A program made the position numbers and the translations under genes. 64,000 nucleotides of DNA from Phyto melanocephala. Its lineage: Eukaryota > Arthropoda > Insecta > Diptera > Rhinophoridae. The stretch spans positions 124,458,833 through 124,522,832 of the forward strand of contig OW799233.1 of NCBI GenBank assembly GCA_941918925.1, given 5' to 3'. The notes beneath the pieces are model-generated. The model had not been told where the DNA came from, made no database searches, and saw nothing but the letters and a program-made list of their open reading frames with translations. Every line of letters begins with the position of its first letter. Position 1 is the first letter of the stretch. Shown in pieces: positions 1 to 12,730 of this stretch.

Positions 1-689
1 AAAAAGTGTAGTTACAATAAATAAAAACCAATAATCTGTCCTTTCAGATCCTAATAATAATTAATGGCATTGAGTGTCTGTCAACTTAAATTTCAATTAA
101 ACCATAAAAAAAACTAGTTCATGCCTTTATTTGTATGTCTGTCAGGGGTATAAGAAATAATTTTTCAAATCAAATTTTAAAGATTTTCTCGCTAGCCTTT
201 AAAATATATTTCAAATTACAGAAATCGTTTCAAGCAAAATACGTTAGTGCATATTAGTTTAAAAGATATGTTTAACATTTAAAAAATGTACAAAAGGATA
301 TACAAAAATTTATAACAGCCTTATAAAAAGTCTTATTTATTTATGTATTAATTTATTGTATTTATTTATTTTACTTGTAAAGCGTACCTTTTGTCCTTAA
401 ATTCAACTAATTAAAACCAAATTAGTCAACTGCATTCATGTCAGTTATTGCGTTATTGTATAACCAAATGTATATAAACTGTAAACATTTTTTATTTAGA
501 TATAATTTTTATTATAATATTTTTTTACACAATATTTTCTAATTTTTTCTTAAATATTATATTTTATGTATTCGAACCGGTTAATCGGGTTTTTCTCAAT
601 TTTCAAAATAGCAACCAGTTTTTTTTAAGTTCTAAATTTCAAACTATTTGAAAACCGGTTTCTTAAAAAAGTCAAACAATCAATCACCC
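1..689. other. A/T-rich DNA without recognised feature
   Basis: No open frame, repeat end or RNA signature can be supported here. The stretch is dominated by short A and T runs. Confidence 0.5.
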
Positions 690-1010
690 TGGTATTTACT
701 CAAGAAATATACCTAAAAAGTTTTATCACTTATCAATATCAGAAAGGCATTTTTTATGACATACTCTTGAATTATAAAGTATAAATATCTTTCTAATGGA
801 CCGACTTAGTCCATTTTCAATACCAAACATTTCTGAGCTTTAATGTGCTTTCAGCAAACGAACAGACGGACGAACATAGCTAGATTGTCATTAAATAAAA
901 CCAGGACTAAGAAAATATATATAGTCAATAGAGTCTTAAATGAATATTTCGATGTGTTACAAACAGAATGACAGCATTAATAAACCCCCATACCATTTTT
1001 CTGGTAGTAG
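690..1010 (-). repeat. Decayed mini-me/DINE-like repeat fragment
   Basis: Read on the minus strand, this stretch carries the same blocks in the same order as the copy beginning at 25481: a CCCCCA-ended terminus, a 'cattctgtttgtaacacatc' block, and a GTCY-type block (gttcgtccgtctgttcg) followed by gctgaaagcac. Many substitutions show that it is old. No coding capacity is seen. Confidence 0.6.
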
Positions 1011-2339
1011 ATATAAAGTAAATTTAATTAAAATGTTCTACAAAATTAGCATCAGACATTTTTTATAAATAAAAAATCAATTGAAAGTTTAACGTGTAAG
1101 ATCAATAAAACTCAACTTAATACCTCATACAATTGTATTAAATATTTAATAATTTGGTTTGAATTTTTATTACAAACCTAATATTAGCCTGCAAAAAAAA
1201 AACGTCTTATATATATCCTATAGGAGAGCTGAGATCAACTACAGACGGACTTACGCAGTTCGTTTGATTATTCCAGTAAATATAAAGTTTATTTCGGTTG
1301 GACTTTATTCAAGTAGAAATAATTTTAGCTGAATCATGTTTTCTATTTGGGCCTAAAAAGTATGTGTATCAAATTTAATAGATATGTAGGTAAGCAAGCG
1401 CGAATCCAGGGGAAAGAAAATATAATATTTCTACTGTGATTTAAAATTTTTTTTTTGATAAGCAATACTTTTTAAAGTCTTAATACAAACACGCAAAGGA
1501 AAAATATGATTGTGGTAACCATAATCGAAGAGCAACATACTATGATTGAATCGTATGATTGTGGTGAAAATATACAATGGTTGCCAATTCTCATTACTAT
1601 CTTTAATTGAAGCATAATGCAATAACAATATACATATATGACTACAGTTGAAATCGACAATCTTTGCCTTTCTTACGGCAAATTATTGTCTTGAGCTGTT
1701 AATTGCATATAATTTTTTACTTACCTTTTTAATTGCAATTTTAGTACCAATTTTTTTAAAAAATTTTCTTGTTTATTTGAAGTTTTTCCAATTTTTTCAT
1801 ATGTTTTGTATATTTTTTTGACATCTCAATTTATTGAAATAATAAAAAATTTATTCTGCAAGAAGAAGAACTGTTGAAATCTTATTATTATTTAAGAAAA
1901 TCATAGCTTGATTGCTTTGTAATCATACTGTTGTCTCACCTATTATTTAATGATTATTTTAAATTTTAAATGCTTTTGAATGTAATATTATTTTTGTCGG
2001 ATTAGTTTTTTTTAAATCATACTATTTTTAAATGATAACCATTTTGAAATTTTTAGAAGAAATAAACATTAAATGATACAATGCAAACAAGTGCTTGATT
2101 GTCGTGACAAAATATAAGATAAAATAAAAATAACTATTACTTGTTGTCGACAACCAAATATTTTTATAGCGAATATAGTATGACCATCGTGATCATTTCG
2201 CAACCATCGTTTTTCTTTGCGTGAAAAATTCATATATTTTGAAAACCAAAAACACAAAAATACGTAAGCTGTATGTATGAGTAAATACAAAATATTATAT
2301 TAATAGATCATTAGTTAGCATATTGCTAAAAATTTATGG
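1011..2339. other. No recognised feature
   Basis: A/T-rich sequence with only short open frames that lack any family signature. A short trace at 1235-1262 (acagacggac) could be a scrap of the mini-me-like repeat but is too short to call. Confidence 0.45.
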
Positions 2340-3311
2340 TTCTACAAAGGAGTTAACCGTGAAGCATTTAGGAGGACGATCGCGAATAACTTTAGTGCTT
2401 GATGACAGGAAAATATGTAGAATTTAATAAAAAAAAAACCGTTTACATCTACAAGTGAGATGGTGAAAACTCTAAAGTTAAATGTGCACGATAGTACAAT
2501 TCGGAGACGTGCAATAGAAAACAATTTAAAGAGTTACAGGCCAGCAAAAAGTTATTGTTGATCAAGAAACACATCCAGAAAGGTAAGTCAACATAAACTT
2601 CACTTTAGTTAATACTTTTGTGATTTCTGTCCTTAAAGAATAAATTTTGCAAAAATGCATCTGAATTGGACTATACAGAAATGGAAAACCGTCTTATTGG
2701 TGGCGAATCAAAATTCAACTTAATAAACTTGGATGGTATGTGTAAAGTTCGGTACTTGCTAAGCGAACGGCTTAATAAACGTAATTGTAAAATGAGTTTT
2801 AAGCGCGGTGAAGGGAGTGGTGTGGAAATGCTTTTCAGCAAATGTTTTTGGACTATTTCATAAAATTGATGGAAATATGGAACGCTTCATACATAAAAAC
2901 ATTCTTGAAATGAAAATGATTCCACTAGCTAAGTGGAATATGCCACTTCGATAGGTGTGTCAACATGATAATGACCCGAAATACACATTGAGGTTGGTTA
3001 AAGATTTTAAAGAAGTGAATGGGATTTAAATTCTTGATTAGCCGGCACAATCACCCGACTTGAACCGCATTGAAAACTTCTTTGGAATATTGAAAAGGAG
3101 TATTTCTAGGAAACGATTTAAAAAACAAAACGAGCTCTTCGAAAACTTAAAAGCTGAGTGCGATCGAATTCCTGAATCCACAATAAATAATCTTAACAAA
3201 TCTATATTACGCAGATGTTCCGAAGTTATAGAAAATAAAAGATCGAAATACGAAATACTTAACTGTTGCTTTTGTTTTGCACACCTTTGTATTTTAACTT
3301 GGATTTTTTAA
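2340..3311 (+). pseudogene. Tc1-like transposase pseudogene
   Basis: This is a broken transposase of the Tc1 branch of Tc1/mariner, an enzyme that cuts and pastes its own element at TA sites. Translating across frames gives the family's blocks in order. The helix-turn-helix part is at 2366-2580 (GGRSRITLVLDDRKI, then NVHDSTIRRRAIENNLK). The first catalytic block at about 2690-2725 reads GGESKFNL where the family has a D before ESKF, so the first catalytic aspartate is lost. The second block is QHDNDPKYT near 2960-2990, and the third is AQSPDLNRIENFF near 3040-3085, ending in the catalytic E. Stops and frame changes separate the blocks, so no active enzyme can be made. Terminal inverted repeats were not found, so the element ends are unknown. 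Confidence 0.85.
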
Positions 3312-3428
3312 GTTAATATTTTAAGAAACAGTTAGCTAACAGTATTTTATATTTAATGTTTTTTTTAATAAATAGATGTAAATAGTTATGAAATAACCTT
3401 TTTTGTATATGAAATACAGTTTGAAATA

Positions 3429-3888
3429 CAGTAGACTCGCGGTAAGGTGAACTATTAAAACCCGACCGTGTTCACGTTTGCGAAGTTGTTCATGTTGACG
3501 AAGGTGTAACTCTTTAAAATTTCAAAATAAATTAGACATGTGATTTCAGTCAAAGTCATATATTTTTTTGTATTTCGGATTGTTATGTACATTTATTTTG
3601 TTAAGAAAAAAAAGTACGTTAAAATTAATTTAAAGAAGAGTAGTTTTTGTAACATTTTGCACAAAAAACTTTAGATTAGATCATTCTAAGTCAGCAGCGC
3701 GCACTAAACTAAACATGTGCAATCATTTACGGGGATACCCGTTTTATTCAAACGATTTGGATAAAAATTGTTCACAATATAAGGCTTTCTCACTGTGTTC
3801 ACGCTACAGAGGAGTTAGTGTAAAAAAATTCCGTTCATCTTACCCGGTGTTCACGTAAGGCAGTGTTTTTGTTACCGCGAGTCTACTG
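3429..3888. mobile_element. Pogo/Tigger-like MITE, 460 bp
   Basis: The ends are perfect 17-bp inverted repeats: CAGTAGACTCGCGGTAA at the left and its complement at 3872-3888. TA dinucleotides at 3427-3428 and 3889-3890 are the target duplication. Subterminal GTTCAC motifs recur inside both ends. There is no transposase coding, so it is a non-autonomous element. Assignment to pogo/Tigger rests on the CAGT start and TA target. Confidence 0.85.
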
Positions 3889-3890
3889 TA

Positions 3891-6213
3891 AATGCCTTTT
3901 TGGCTTTTTAAATTTGTTGCTTTAGTTTTGCACAAGACTCTATGTGTCTTTATATATAAAATTAAAATTAATACCTGCACTTTAATTAAAAGGCTTACAG
4001 AGACTAACAGACGGACATTAATTGTTTTTCACCCAAAAAAAAACAATTCCAAGTCAATTGGTATTTTTAAAGGTGGGTGTGACACTTATTTTTTTTACAA
4101 ACAATAGCACAAACGCATAACAATCTTTCCCTTCCTTTTCCATAAAATATATAATTAAATAATAATTTCTTATAGTTAATAGAATAAATAGATTTTTCGC
4201 TTTAATTTTAAAAAAATTGCTTGTAATTTTTGATTTGTTACCCAAAATTAAAAAAAAAAATTATTAAAGGTATAAAACTGAAAATTTAAAAATGTGGCAA
4301 ATTAAAATCATTGTTCAGCTAAAGTATGACTTATAACAACTTCTTAAGAACGTTACAGAGATTCATCATATAAAAAAAAGGCTGCAATACAAAATGTATT
4401 TCGAAAAGTTGAAAATGATGTCACTAATTCTGTTTAAAATACTGTGTCACATTTTTGTACACTGTAACACTTAACATACACTGTTGCTATTGTCCGCATA
4501 CTGTTTAACATTGAAAGCAAACACAACAAACATGTATAATGGTTCGAACAAAACAGCTGTTCTGGTATTGTGTATTTGCCTTACCGTTTTGTATCTGTGA
4601 GAATTGTTTCAAACAATCTAATTTGACTTTTTTCAATGGTTTCGTATCCGCTAGCTACAACACAACAAACCGTTTTGAATAATTTTCAGTCTGCAAATTT
4701 AACTTTATCGTGGCGGTTGTGTGAGCGTGTAGAAGCGCAACGTTTAAATAAACGAATTTAAATTATTAATAATTACTATATGTATATTTTTTTTTTAAAA
4801 GATATAATATATAGGAAAAATATTATAAAAACATTTTACAGAATTTTTGCTTGTAAGCCGTTAAAGTTATATTGCCTAGTTGAACCAAAACAAAAAGTAT
4901 CTTAAAGATAATTTATTTTCTAATATTAGCAGATAGTGAGGTGAGGGAGCTACATATAAGTTAAAAGTAAACAAACTCTGTGTAATTTTTTTTTTTGTTA
5001 TTGATAAAATTGTTTGTTTACTTTTATTTTATTTTTGAAATTAAAAAAATAGAATAGAAACCAAAAACGAGTTACTGACGCGTAAACTTAAATATCTAGA
5101 AGTGGAAGTTGAAAAGCAAATAGTTATAAAAAACTGGTAACTTGCTATTTTTTATATATAAACAATTGGACTTTTTTTTAACAAAATCTATAAAATTCGT
5201 GTCAAAAACCCTAGAAGTTTATTATAAAATAAATTCAAATTTTTTTTTAATAATATTGGTGAACATAATTAATTTATGACATTCATTTCTAAGGTTATAT
5301 CAATCGATTTAATTAAAAAATTTTACGAAATTCTAATGTGTGAATATGGAATACCATATAAAATCTATTTAAATTAACAAATTTAAATACAATCGAATAA
5401 AAGCAATAGTAGAAAATTAAATATTTGTATGTACAGTGCACATGTTAAAGTAATTTTTCGAAACTTGTGATTGAAATAAAAAAAGAAAACGCTGTATATT
5501 GTCATTCACTACGAAACGAAATTTGTACTTTAATGCTTCAAACTAAAATAGGTGAGTGAGTTTATTTTTATTTCTATCTACAATAAAACATTTGATAAGT
5601 TGTATTTACTAAACATGGTTAGCGCATTTAAATAACAATTTGCATAAGCCCTCAATTACAGCTACAGATATCTACTCCGAGTTCTAATATTTTTTTATTC
5701 TTAATCTCGCAATATTACTTGTAGGTTTTTTAATTTCTTTTTATATTTATTAATCTTTTTATTTACTTTTAATAATTGTCTTCATTTTGTATTCAATTGT
5801 TCAAAACCAAATTAATATCTTTGTTATTATAAAATATGGCAACATGTCTAACAAATCAATTAGCTGTTCAGGTAATTTATTTTAAATTGTTTTTCGCATA
5901 GATCATACAATTTCACAAACAATACGTGTACTTAGCGCCTTTTTGGAACCCAGCCGGTAAATTTTAATAATTAGTAGGCAATGTTTTGAATTTTTAATTG
6001 AATTTAGTGAGAAAAAGAAGAATTTCAAATACTTGCTCATGGCACATTGAAATTTCGATCGCACAAAATGATTTCATCAAAAGCACTTTGAAGCAATAGA
6101 TTGACACAAAGTGATAAAGTGTTTGGCAAGAATGACGTTTTGTGCATTTGTTATTATAAATACGCAATTTAAAAAATAACATTGTGAGATCATCGTGAAT
6201 AGTTTTAAAGTTT
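3891..6213. other. No recognised feature
   Basis: This is 2.3 kb of A/T-rich sequence without a supported gene or complete repeat. A stretch near 3975-4020 ends in 'agactaacagacggacatt' and may be a short scrap of the mini-me-like repeat. Confidence 0.4.
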
Positions 6214-6510
6214 TTGTATACCCTTTACCTGTGGTGCAAAGTGTATAAATAAATTTTTCCTTCAATTCGTAATTTCTACAATTTTCATTTCCGATCCCAT
6301 AAATTATTTATTTCCTAAAAACTTTCATCTAGGGAAGTCGATTAAGTAATGTCCGTCTGTCCGTTTATTGGTTTATTGGCCCCCACATGTTGCACAGATC
6401 TTTATCAATATCTTGCAAGTATCAGGGAATTAACGGCTATTGAAATCCAGCACAATGACTCCATTAAATTCTGAGATATAAACAAATAAACTCGACTGAC
6501 ATGGTTCGCC
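6214..6510 (+). repeat. Mini-me/DINE-like repeat fragment
   Basis: It starts with 'tataccctttacctgtgg' and continues through 'tttctacaattttcatttcc', the GTCY block 'gtccgtctgtccgttt' and 'gaaatccagcacaatgactcc'. The same block order is found at 9680 and 58733. The hairpin end is missing, so the copy is truncated. Confidence 0.65.
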
Positions 6511-7257
6511 CCATGCAAAAATATACATTTGATGTCATTTCTGGAACACTCTAATCTCTATTTGATTTCAGCTTAGTACGAGTTTATTTACTTTGCATTT
6601 TTAAAACAACAATGAGACTGATTTAAATTTTTTTCTTAATGTTTTCTATAAAAATACACAATTTTAAGTGCAACAACTTGCAACACTTGAAAACATAGTA
6701 GTACTTGATCTACATCTTGCCAACATATGTATGACAAATTTTAATCCAAAGTTCAAGTAAAAGCTCGCAAAAAGTGAAGGTTAACAATTTACTTAAAAAA
6801 AAAAAAATAAATAAATAAATAAAAAAACATTCATATATCTTTCACTATTGTACCCAAGTTCGTAGAAATACATTTTTGATAGTGATGAATGTGTATGTAA
6901 CTATTATAGTGTAATTAATATAAAACTTATGCAAAGTATTATTTTCTTAAAACATATTTAATGATTCTTTTAAACTAATTCAGGATAACGAATATTAAAA
7001 ATTTATTTCTCCGTATTTTTTATTCCCTTAGTTTTATTGTTTCTTCCCGCTAGACTAAGAGGTTTTTAATATCTTTTTACTTATTATCTTTTTATGAGCG
7101 ACTTCCGTAGAACTGCAAAGAATTTTCCCCAAATTTGTATTAATAAATAATGAAGTTATTTTTTTTGTATTAATATATTAGTAGAAATACAAACATGCAA
7201 ATAAAGTTAAATAAGCACGTCACGTTTAATATCTTAGTTGTTGTTACGAATGCTAAA
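6511..7257. other. A/T-rich DNA with short (AAAT)n run
   Basis: The only definable item is a poly-A plus (AAAT)n run at about 6795-6830. No gene is seen. Confidence 0.5.
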
Positions 7258-7873
7258 AACAAAAAGGAAAATTGCTATATTTGGCTGAGCCGAATTTTAT
7301 ATACCCTTCACACAGTTTGTATAATCATATAATAGTCAAATACGTTTGCAGTGAATCAAAAAAGAGAAAACATACATTTCTCACTGCAATACACTGAATG
7401 AGATTTTTTCCAAACATTTTTTCGTCGATATCTTTGTCGGTAATTGATCCATTGAACAAAAAAAATCTGTTTATGTAGCCAAAGGTACTGATTTTGTATA
7501 CACGTAACAAACGTTTCAAGAAATTCCAAAGGAGCTGCAAATTATGACTTTGTTTGGATACAAAATAGAAGCAATCGTGTTCCTTGCTCTTATCACAGTT
7601 CGTGAGGTACCCTTTTAACTGATTTTTAATAGCAAAATTTTCGAAAACATAGCTGATAAGCTGACACCATATAAAGGTCTGTAGTATATGTGGGGACTTT
7701 AAAAAGTTGATTTCAACATATACACGGACAGGCGGACTAGGCTTAATCAATTCCTCTATCTATAAGGATACAGAATTTATATTTATTTACAGTCTCAAAT
7801 GAATATTGCAGAAACTACAAACGGAATGACAAACTTATAAATACCCTTTTGCACTCTCGCCTGAAGGGCATAA
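7258..7873 (-). repeat. Mini-me/DINE-like repeat copy (subfamily B)
   Basis: On the minus strand it runs from a degenerate 'tgcccttcag' start to the terminal hairpin (attcggctcagccaaat type, 7276-7293). It shares long blocks with the copy at 55019-55590, for example 'aacaaacgtttcaagaaattcca' and 'tgatttttaatagcaaaattttcg', so the two define a subfamily. An open frame on its minus strand follows from the repeat and has no family signature. Confidence 0.7.
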
Positions 7874-8177
7874 TAACATTTTTAAAGAACTAATATTATT
7901 CAGGGATACGTACATTGTTAAAATTGTTTTAATATCAACTTAATATCAAATTTTCTATGAAAAAAATAAAAAAATATTTGTGATGAATTTTAAAAGCGAT
8001 TTCTACTTTTTTTTAGTTACATTTAGTTTCAAATATTTTTTAACAGGTTTTTAAGAGTTTCAGAAGGTTATGTGTAGCAACTAGAGCTAAATATGAATAA
8101 GTTTTCACAAAAACGCTATAATGATTCCAAAAAAATATAGTAAAGGATCCGCCAAAAAAATTTTTTTTTTGAAAACG

Positions 8178-8701
8178 CTATAAACAAATTGTAGCTTCGG
8201 CTGTGTTGCACGTAGCGCCGTCCTGTTGAAACCAAATGTTGCCAATATCCTCCTCTTCAATTTTTGTAAACAAAAATTCGTTCAACATGGCCCGATAACG
8301 ATCGCCATTGACTACGGCCACTCCTTGCTCATTTTCGAAAAAAAAAAATAGCCCAATTGTGCCTCTGGACCAAAATCCGCACCAAACAGTGACTCGTTTT
8401 GGGTGGGTGTATCGGCTTTTCAATGTATGCGTGCGGGTTTTCTGTGCCCCAAATGCGATAATTTTGCTTGTTTTCATACCCGCCAAGATCAAAATGAGCT
8501 TCATCTGAAAAGATGATTTTTTTTTGGCAAAATCGGCCAAAGTAATGTCACAATATTTCCCAGCGTTGTTTAAGCGTATACACAATCATATTCGTTCAGT
8601 GGAAGGATAAAACTAATTATCCTTCAAATCAGACATGAGCTGAGTGTTAGCATTCACGAAATAAGCACTAGTTGAAAAAAAACATTAGATGGCGAACCCT
8701 T
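8178..8701 (-). pseudogene. Mariner A copy 1: internally deleted mariner-like transposase
   Basis: Minus-strand fragment of a Tc1/mariner-superfamily element. The outer end at 8701 (next to TA at 8702-8703) matches the end of the copy at 45821. The old start codon lies at 8587-8589, followed by YTLKQRWEIL-like codons. The sequence then jumps straight to the catalytic domain (FGRFCQ, then SDEAHFDLGG with the first catalytic D). Further on come THPKRVTVWCGFWSRG and WFQQDGATCNTAEAT, which holds the second catalytic D. The DNA-binding helix-turn-helix half is missing between HY and FGRF, and frames shift at A runs. Homology stops at about 8178, before the third catalytic residue, so no active enzyme is possible. 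The copy at 45821-46133 shares the same deletion junction. Confidence 0.88.
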
Positions 8702-8703
8702 TA

Positions 8704-9679
8704 TATATAAACACACAGACTACAGACATTCAAATTATTTGCCAAATGTATGGTTCAATTCTTGCAATCGAACTCTTCTCTTGTGGCTATAAAATTTCTA
8801 TTGCAAGAATAATAATTTCTTACGCTGGGTCTTCAGGTAGCCATTTTGATTACTGAGCGGAATCAAAAACGTCGGCAGAATAACGGCACTTTATTGCTAA
8901 AATGTGTCTTTTTTTATTGGGTGAAGAGCACGACACAAGTAATTTATTTTTAAAATTTAATATTATTATTTCAACTTTTATGTTTTTTTTTTTGGAATAT
9001 TTCATTATTATTATCAGGTAAAATTATTTAAATTTTCCTTAATTTCGGCAAAAAAAAAACTACAAATTCAAAGAAAATTAAACGAGTTTGACAGCTTATT
9101 GCGGCAATAATTGCTCAAGCAATCGGCAAAGCAATTTTTGCACAATAAATTGCTACATATGGCAACTTGCGGTCTACACATTGCAATCTAAATGGACGCA
9201 ATTAAATTTGACAATTGCGGCAATAAATATTGCTATGTAGAAAACCCCGGGTTAGTGAGACTATATTTTGATATTGTGAAACAAAATTCTGTAGATACAA
9301 ACAAAAAAATTATACTATCTCAACTAACTTATACAATTGGCACTAATTCTTGTACTCTCAACCAATGCTGTTTTCTCTTTATGTAATTCTATCTATCGAT
9401 ACTAAAATTTAAATGGGTTTTCGTGGGTTAAGCTGATTTTTGTTACTGTGTTATTATATTCAGGTTGGCATGAACCAACTTACCGTTAATGGACTCTTGC
9501 CATTAATGTTGACCTTTACATGTACATATGTATATGTGTCTGTAAATTATCCGGGAACGTCTCATGAAAATTAGGTCGTAATTTGATTTTTTTTAACTAA
9601 AGTAAATAAAATTTTAACTAATTATTTTTTGTAACTCTTTCTGGACAGGTATGATTTTAACAATTTTTCAATTCTTTAT
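8704..9679. other. Unclassified DNA with repeated GCGGCAATAA motif
   Basis: The motif GCGGCAATAA occurs at 9101-9110 and 9217-9226 within a stretch rich in partly inverted 'attgc/gcaat' blocks (9090-9245). This suggests a small decayed element, but I could not define ends. Nothing else is recognised. Confidence 0.35.
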
Positions 9680-10890
9680 TATACTCTTCACACCACAGTG
9701 TAAAAGGGTTTAGATAGGTTTGTCATTCCGTATGAAATTTATACAATTTTTATTTTCAACCCCATAAAGTATATATTTTCTGAAAGCTTATGAATAGAGG
9801 AGTCAATGAAGAATTATGCGTCCGTCTGTATGTTGAAATCAACTTTTTAAAGCCCCGACATCGCCAAGACTCGTGTAAGGTATCAATATATCAGAAATAT
9901 TTTGGAGCAGATGGAAATCAGCATAATAGCCCCATAATTTTCTAAAGTATTAGCAAAAAAACACGGCTACTTTTATTTTTTCGCTTATTTTTACCACAAA
10001 AATTTAAATTTTCCAGCCCTAGGATAATTTATAGACACGTTTGTTATTATTTATAGATTTGTTATGCCTCTGGAAATACTCATGAAAAGCTTGCCCAAAT
10101 TGGTCACTAATCTACAAAGTTATAGGCAAAAATTATTTGAAAAAATTTATATTTTTTTAAATATGTATGTATATTAAAATTTTTTAAACTAAATTATATG
10201 CCGTAATCTCAGAAATTCCTTATAAAAAAATTAATAGATCGGTTTAAAACCAACTGCGATAAAAGAACAAAAGTACCACTGCCTCGGTATTTTTTCTAAA
10301 AATTTACAAATGGAAATCGAAATTTTTCCGTTCTATACAACCGAGAGAACCAATTTGGGGTTTCAAATAAAAGGGCTTGAGTACTTAAATATAGATAGCT
10401 ATGAAAAGAAAAAAATCCAAGATGGCGTCCTAGATCAAATGGCGAATTTATGAGTTAAATGTATGTGCTAAGGCTTTATCCTTAAAAAAATGGCTAAATG
10501 CAGAATATGAGTCAAATACAGTAGTTTTGACTTTGTCCCCTTTAACCCCCACAATATTAATATCAAAAAAAAAAAAGCGCTAGACCAGTACAATGTAGTA
10601 AGCTATAAAAAAGTGTTAAGTCCAAGATGGCGTCTGAAACAAAATGGCGGGGCAAATTGTTTTACCTCAACAACATGGGTGTAAAATGAAAGGGCTTGAC
10701 TAGTAGAATACAGTTAACTACTACTACTACTATTCAAAATAAAAGATGGTGTCGTAAATAATAAAGAATATAGCTTATTGCATGAAATCTAAAATCTAGG
10801 CTAAGCTACGATGTAGTCATTACATTTATGTACATGACGGTGAAGGGTATTATCAGATTCGGCATGGCCGATTTACCGCTCTTACTTGTT
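9680..10890 (+). repeat. Mini-me/DINE-like repeat, near full length
   Basis: It begins 'tatactcttcacaccac' and then has the 'tttgtcattccgtatgaaat' block, a GTCY block (gcgtccgtctgt), and 'tgttgaaatcaactttttaa'. A central part repeats 'caagatggcgtc' and 'aaaatggcg' motifs (10420-10445, 10620-10655, 10740-10755). The end is a subterminal 'gtgaagggtat', a hairpin at 10857-10872 (attcggcatggccgat) and CTTACTTGTT. That is sub-terminal inverted repeats plus a 3' hairpin, the layout of DINE/HINE-type non-autonomous elements. Confidence 0.75.
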
Positions 10891-11370
10891 TTCATTTGCT
10901 TGATATTTAATATTACATACAACTGATACAACAGAAATATCACTTACAAGTAAAAAAACCAAAATTGTATTTTAATAGAAAAATAGTATATTTTTAACCT
11001 CATTAGCTAGCGGAGAGATACTAAAAATTTATTAAAAAGTAAATGCATATACAGACACACGACTAAGGGAGGAATAAAAAAGAAATTGCATAAACAGTAA
11101 TAACCAACTATAGCGGAATATAATTTTTAACATATTAAAAGTTCTAAAAATTCCACCCAGGTTCGATAAGTTTGATACAAATTAATTGTTTTTATAAGAA
11201 AATTTTTTTGATAATTTATCTAGTTTTTTAATATATTCACAATTTTTTTAGTTGTAAAAACATTAATTTTAAACTTTTGAAAGTAAAATTTTCTTGTTTA
11301 AAAAAAAATCTTAAATACGAAATTTAATTTTTTATAAAATATTTGTTTATTATATTAACACTTTATATCG
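10891..11370. other. No recognised feature
   Basis: A/T-rich sequence with no supported gene or repeat end. Confidence 0.45.
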
Positions 11371-11437
11371 TTAATATAATATAGAAAGGCCCTAACTCAA
11401 GCCTTTTTGTACATTACTTAGGGCTTTTCTATATTAA
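11371..11437. repeat. Small palindromic MITE (GGCCCTAACTC family)
   Basis: An imperfect inverted repeat: 'tagaaaggccctaactcaa' on the left against 'cttagggcttttctata' on the right. The same arms with a longer centre occur at 36546-36673. Confidence 0.6.
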
Positions 11438-12730
11438 GAAAACGATATGTATGTACGTGATTTGCAGAAAACTTTAAATAAACGTTCCATTCGTAAGTAT
11501 GTGCTATACAGATGCTCAATTTATTAAAGTTTTCATTGTTATACCCATATATTTTTTAAGATTTTGCTTCATTTTTAATTAATAACATTTACCATTGAAC
11601 ATACAAAAAAAAAACTTTTAACAAAAATGTAATGCAAATGTTTATTGTTAAATGCCCTAAAAAAAGAATTATTGATTTCAGTTTTTCAACTATATATACA
11701 AACATGCATCTAGTACTAACGAATGGCCTTCAATTTTAATACTCATGGTAAAATTTGCACAATACAACACAACAACTAAACATTGTTCATGCACATTTGA
11801 GTGTTCTTTTGTTGGGGTTGGGGCTGCAAAAATGTTAAAAATACTCCTGCTGCTCTGCAAAATATAAAGTTGCTGCAAGAATTAAATCCTGCGACAGCAA
11901 AGATTACCAACAACAATAACAAGATATTTACATTTAATAGTGTACAAGGACACACAACATACAGATGATTAAGTATTAAAAAAATCACCAGCAATTGCAC
12001 TTGCAATCACACAAACTGTGCAAAGGAAACTTGTTGTTGTTGTTTTTTTCATACAAACCGGTGTAACTTTTAAATACGTACATGTGTGTGTGTGTGTGTG
12101 TGTAAGAAATCTAACATGTTAAGAGCCAACATGTTGCAAGCCGGCAACATTTTTAACATGAATATGCAGCAGCATACTGCAATGCGTAAACATTGCTATT
12201 GTTTTCTTCATAGTTTGTTATTGTTTTTTTGTTTTCGTTGCAACAAATAAATGCATATGTATGCACATTACAATTACAAACATTCTTTTTTCTCTCCCTT
12301 TTCCATCTGTAGACTTAAAAATCAAGAAACAAAATATGTACAACTGCAATAATAAAATAAAAGTGTTTGTTCTGTTGTTTTTTTGATTTTGTTTTACTCC
12401 CCCTCAAAAACACATACAAATTGAAATTCAGGCAACAGAAATTGTTTTGTACATGTGTAAGTATGCATGTAACAGCGGGGATTTTAGAAAAAAATATTGT
12501 GCGATCATATTACTGTTTAAGAGTTTTTAATTACTAAACCGAAATTAATTATGTTTTATAGTGGTATAAGATTGTGGTATAAGATTGTAGTCAATATAAA
12601 ATGAATTAAGTTTTTTGTAACAAATTTAAAAACATATACTTGAAAAACTTGGCAGCATAAAATGAGCTAAGTTTAAATATCTTAGAACACCATAGGTGTC
12701 CGAAGTATCGTACATACTTAAATAGAACTA
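11438..12730. other. Likely host non-coding DNA, with a (GT)n run
   Basis: No transposon end is visible. The base composition is more even and there are scattered CAA/TTG-type runs (for example 'ccaacaacaataacaag' at 11908-11924). A (GT)10 microsatellite lies at 12084-12103. Host intron or intergenic sequence is the simplest reading, but no exon or splice pattern supports a gene. Confidence 0.4.

Noticed and set aside
7325..7750. 141-codon frame on the minus strand
   Set aside because: Lies wholly inside a mini-me-like copy. The related copy at 55019-55590 does not keep the frame open.
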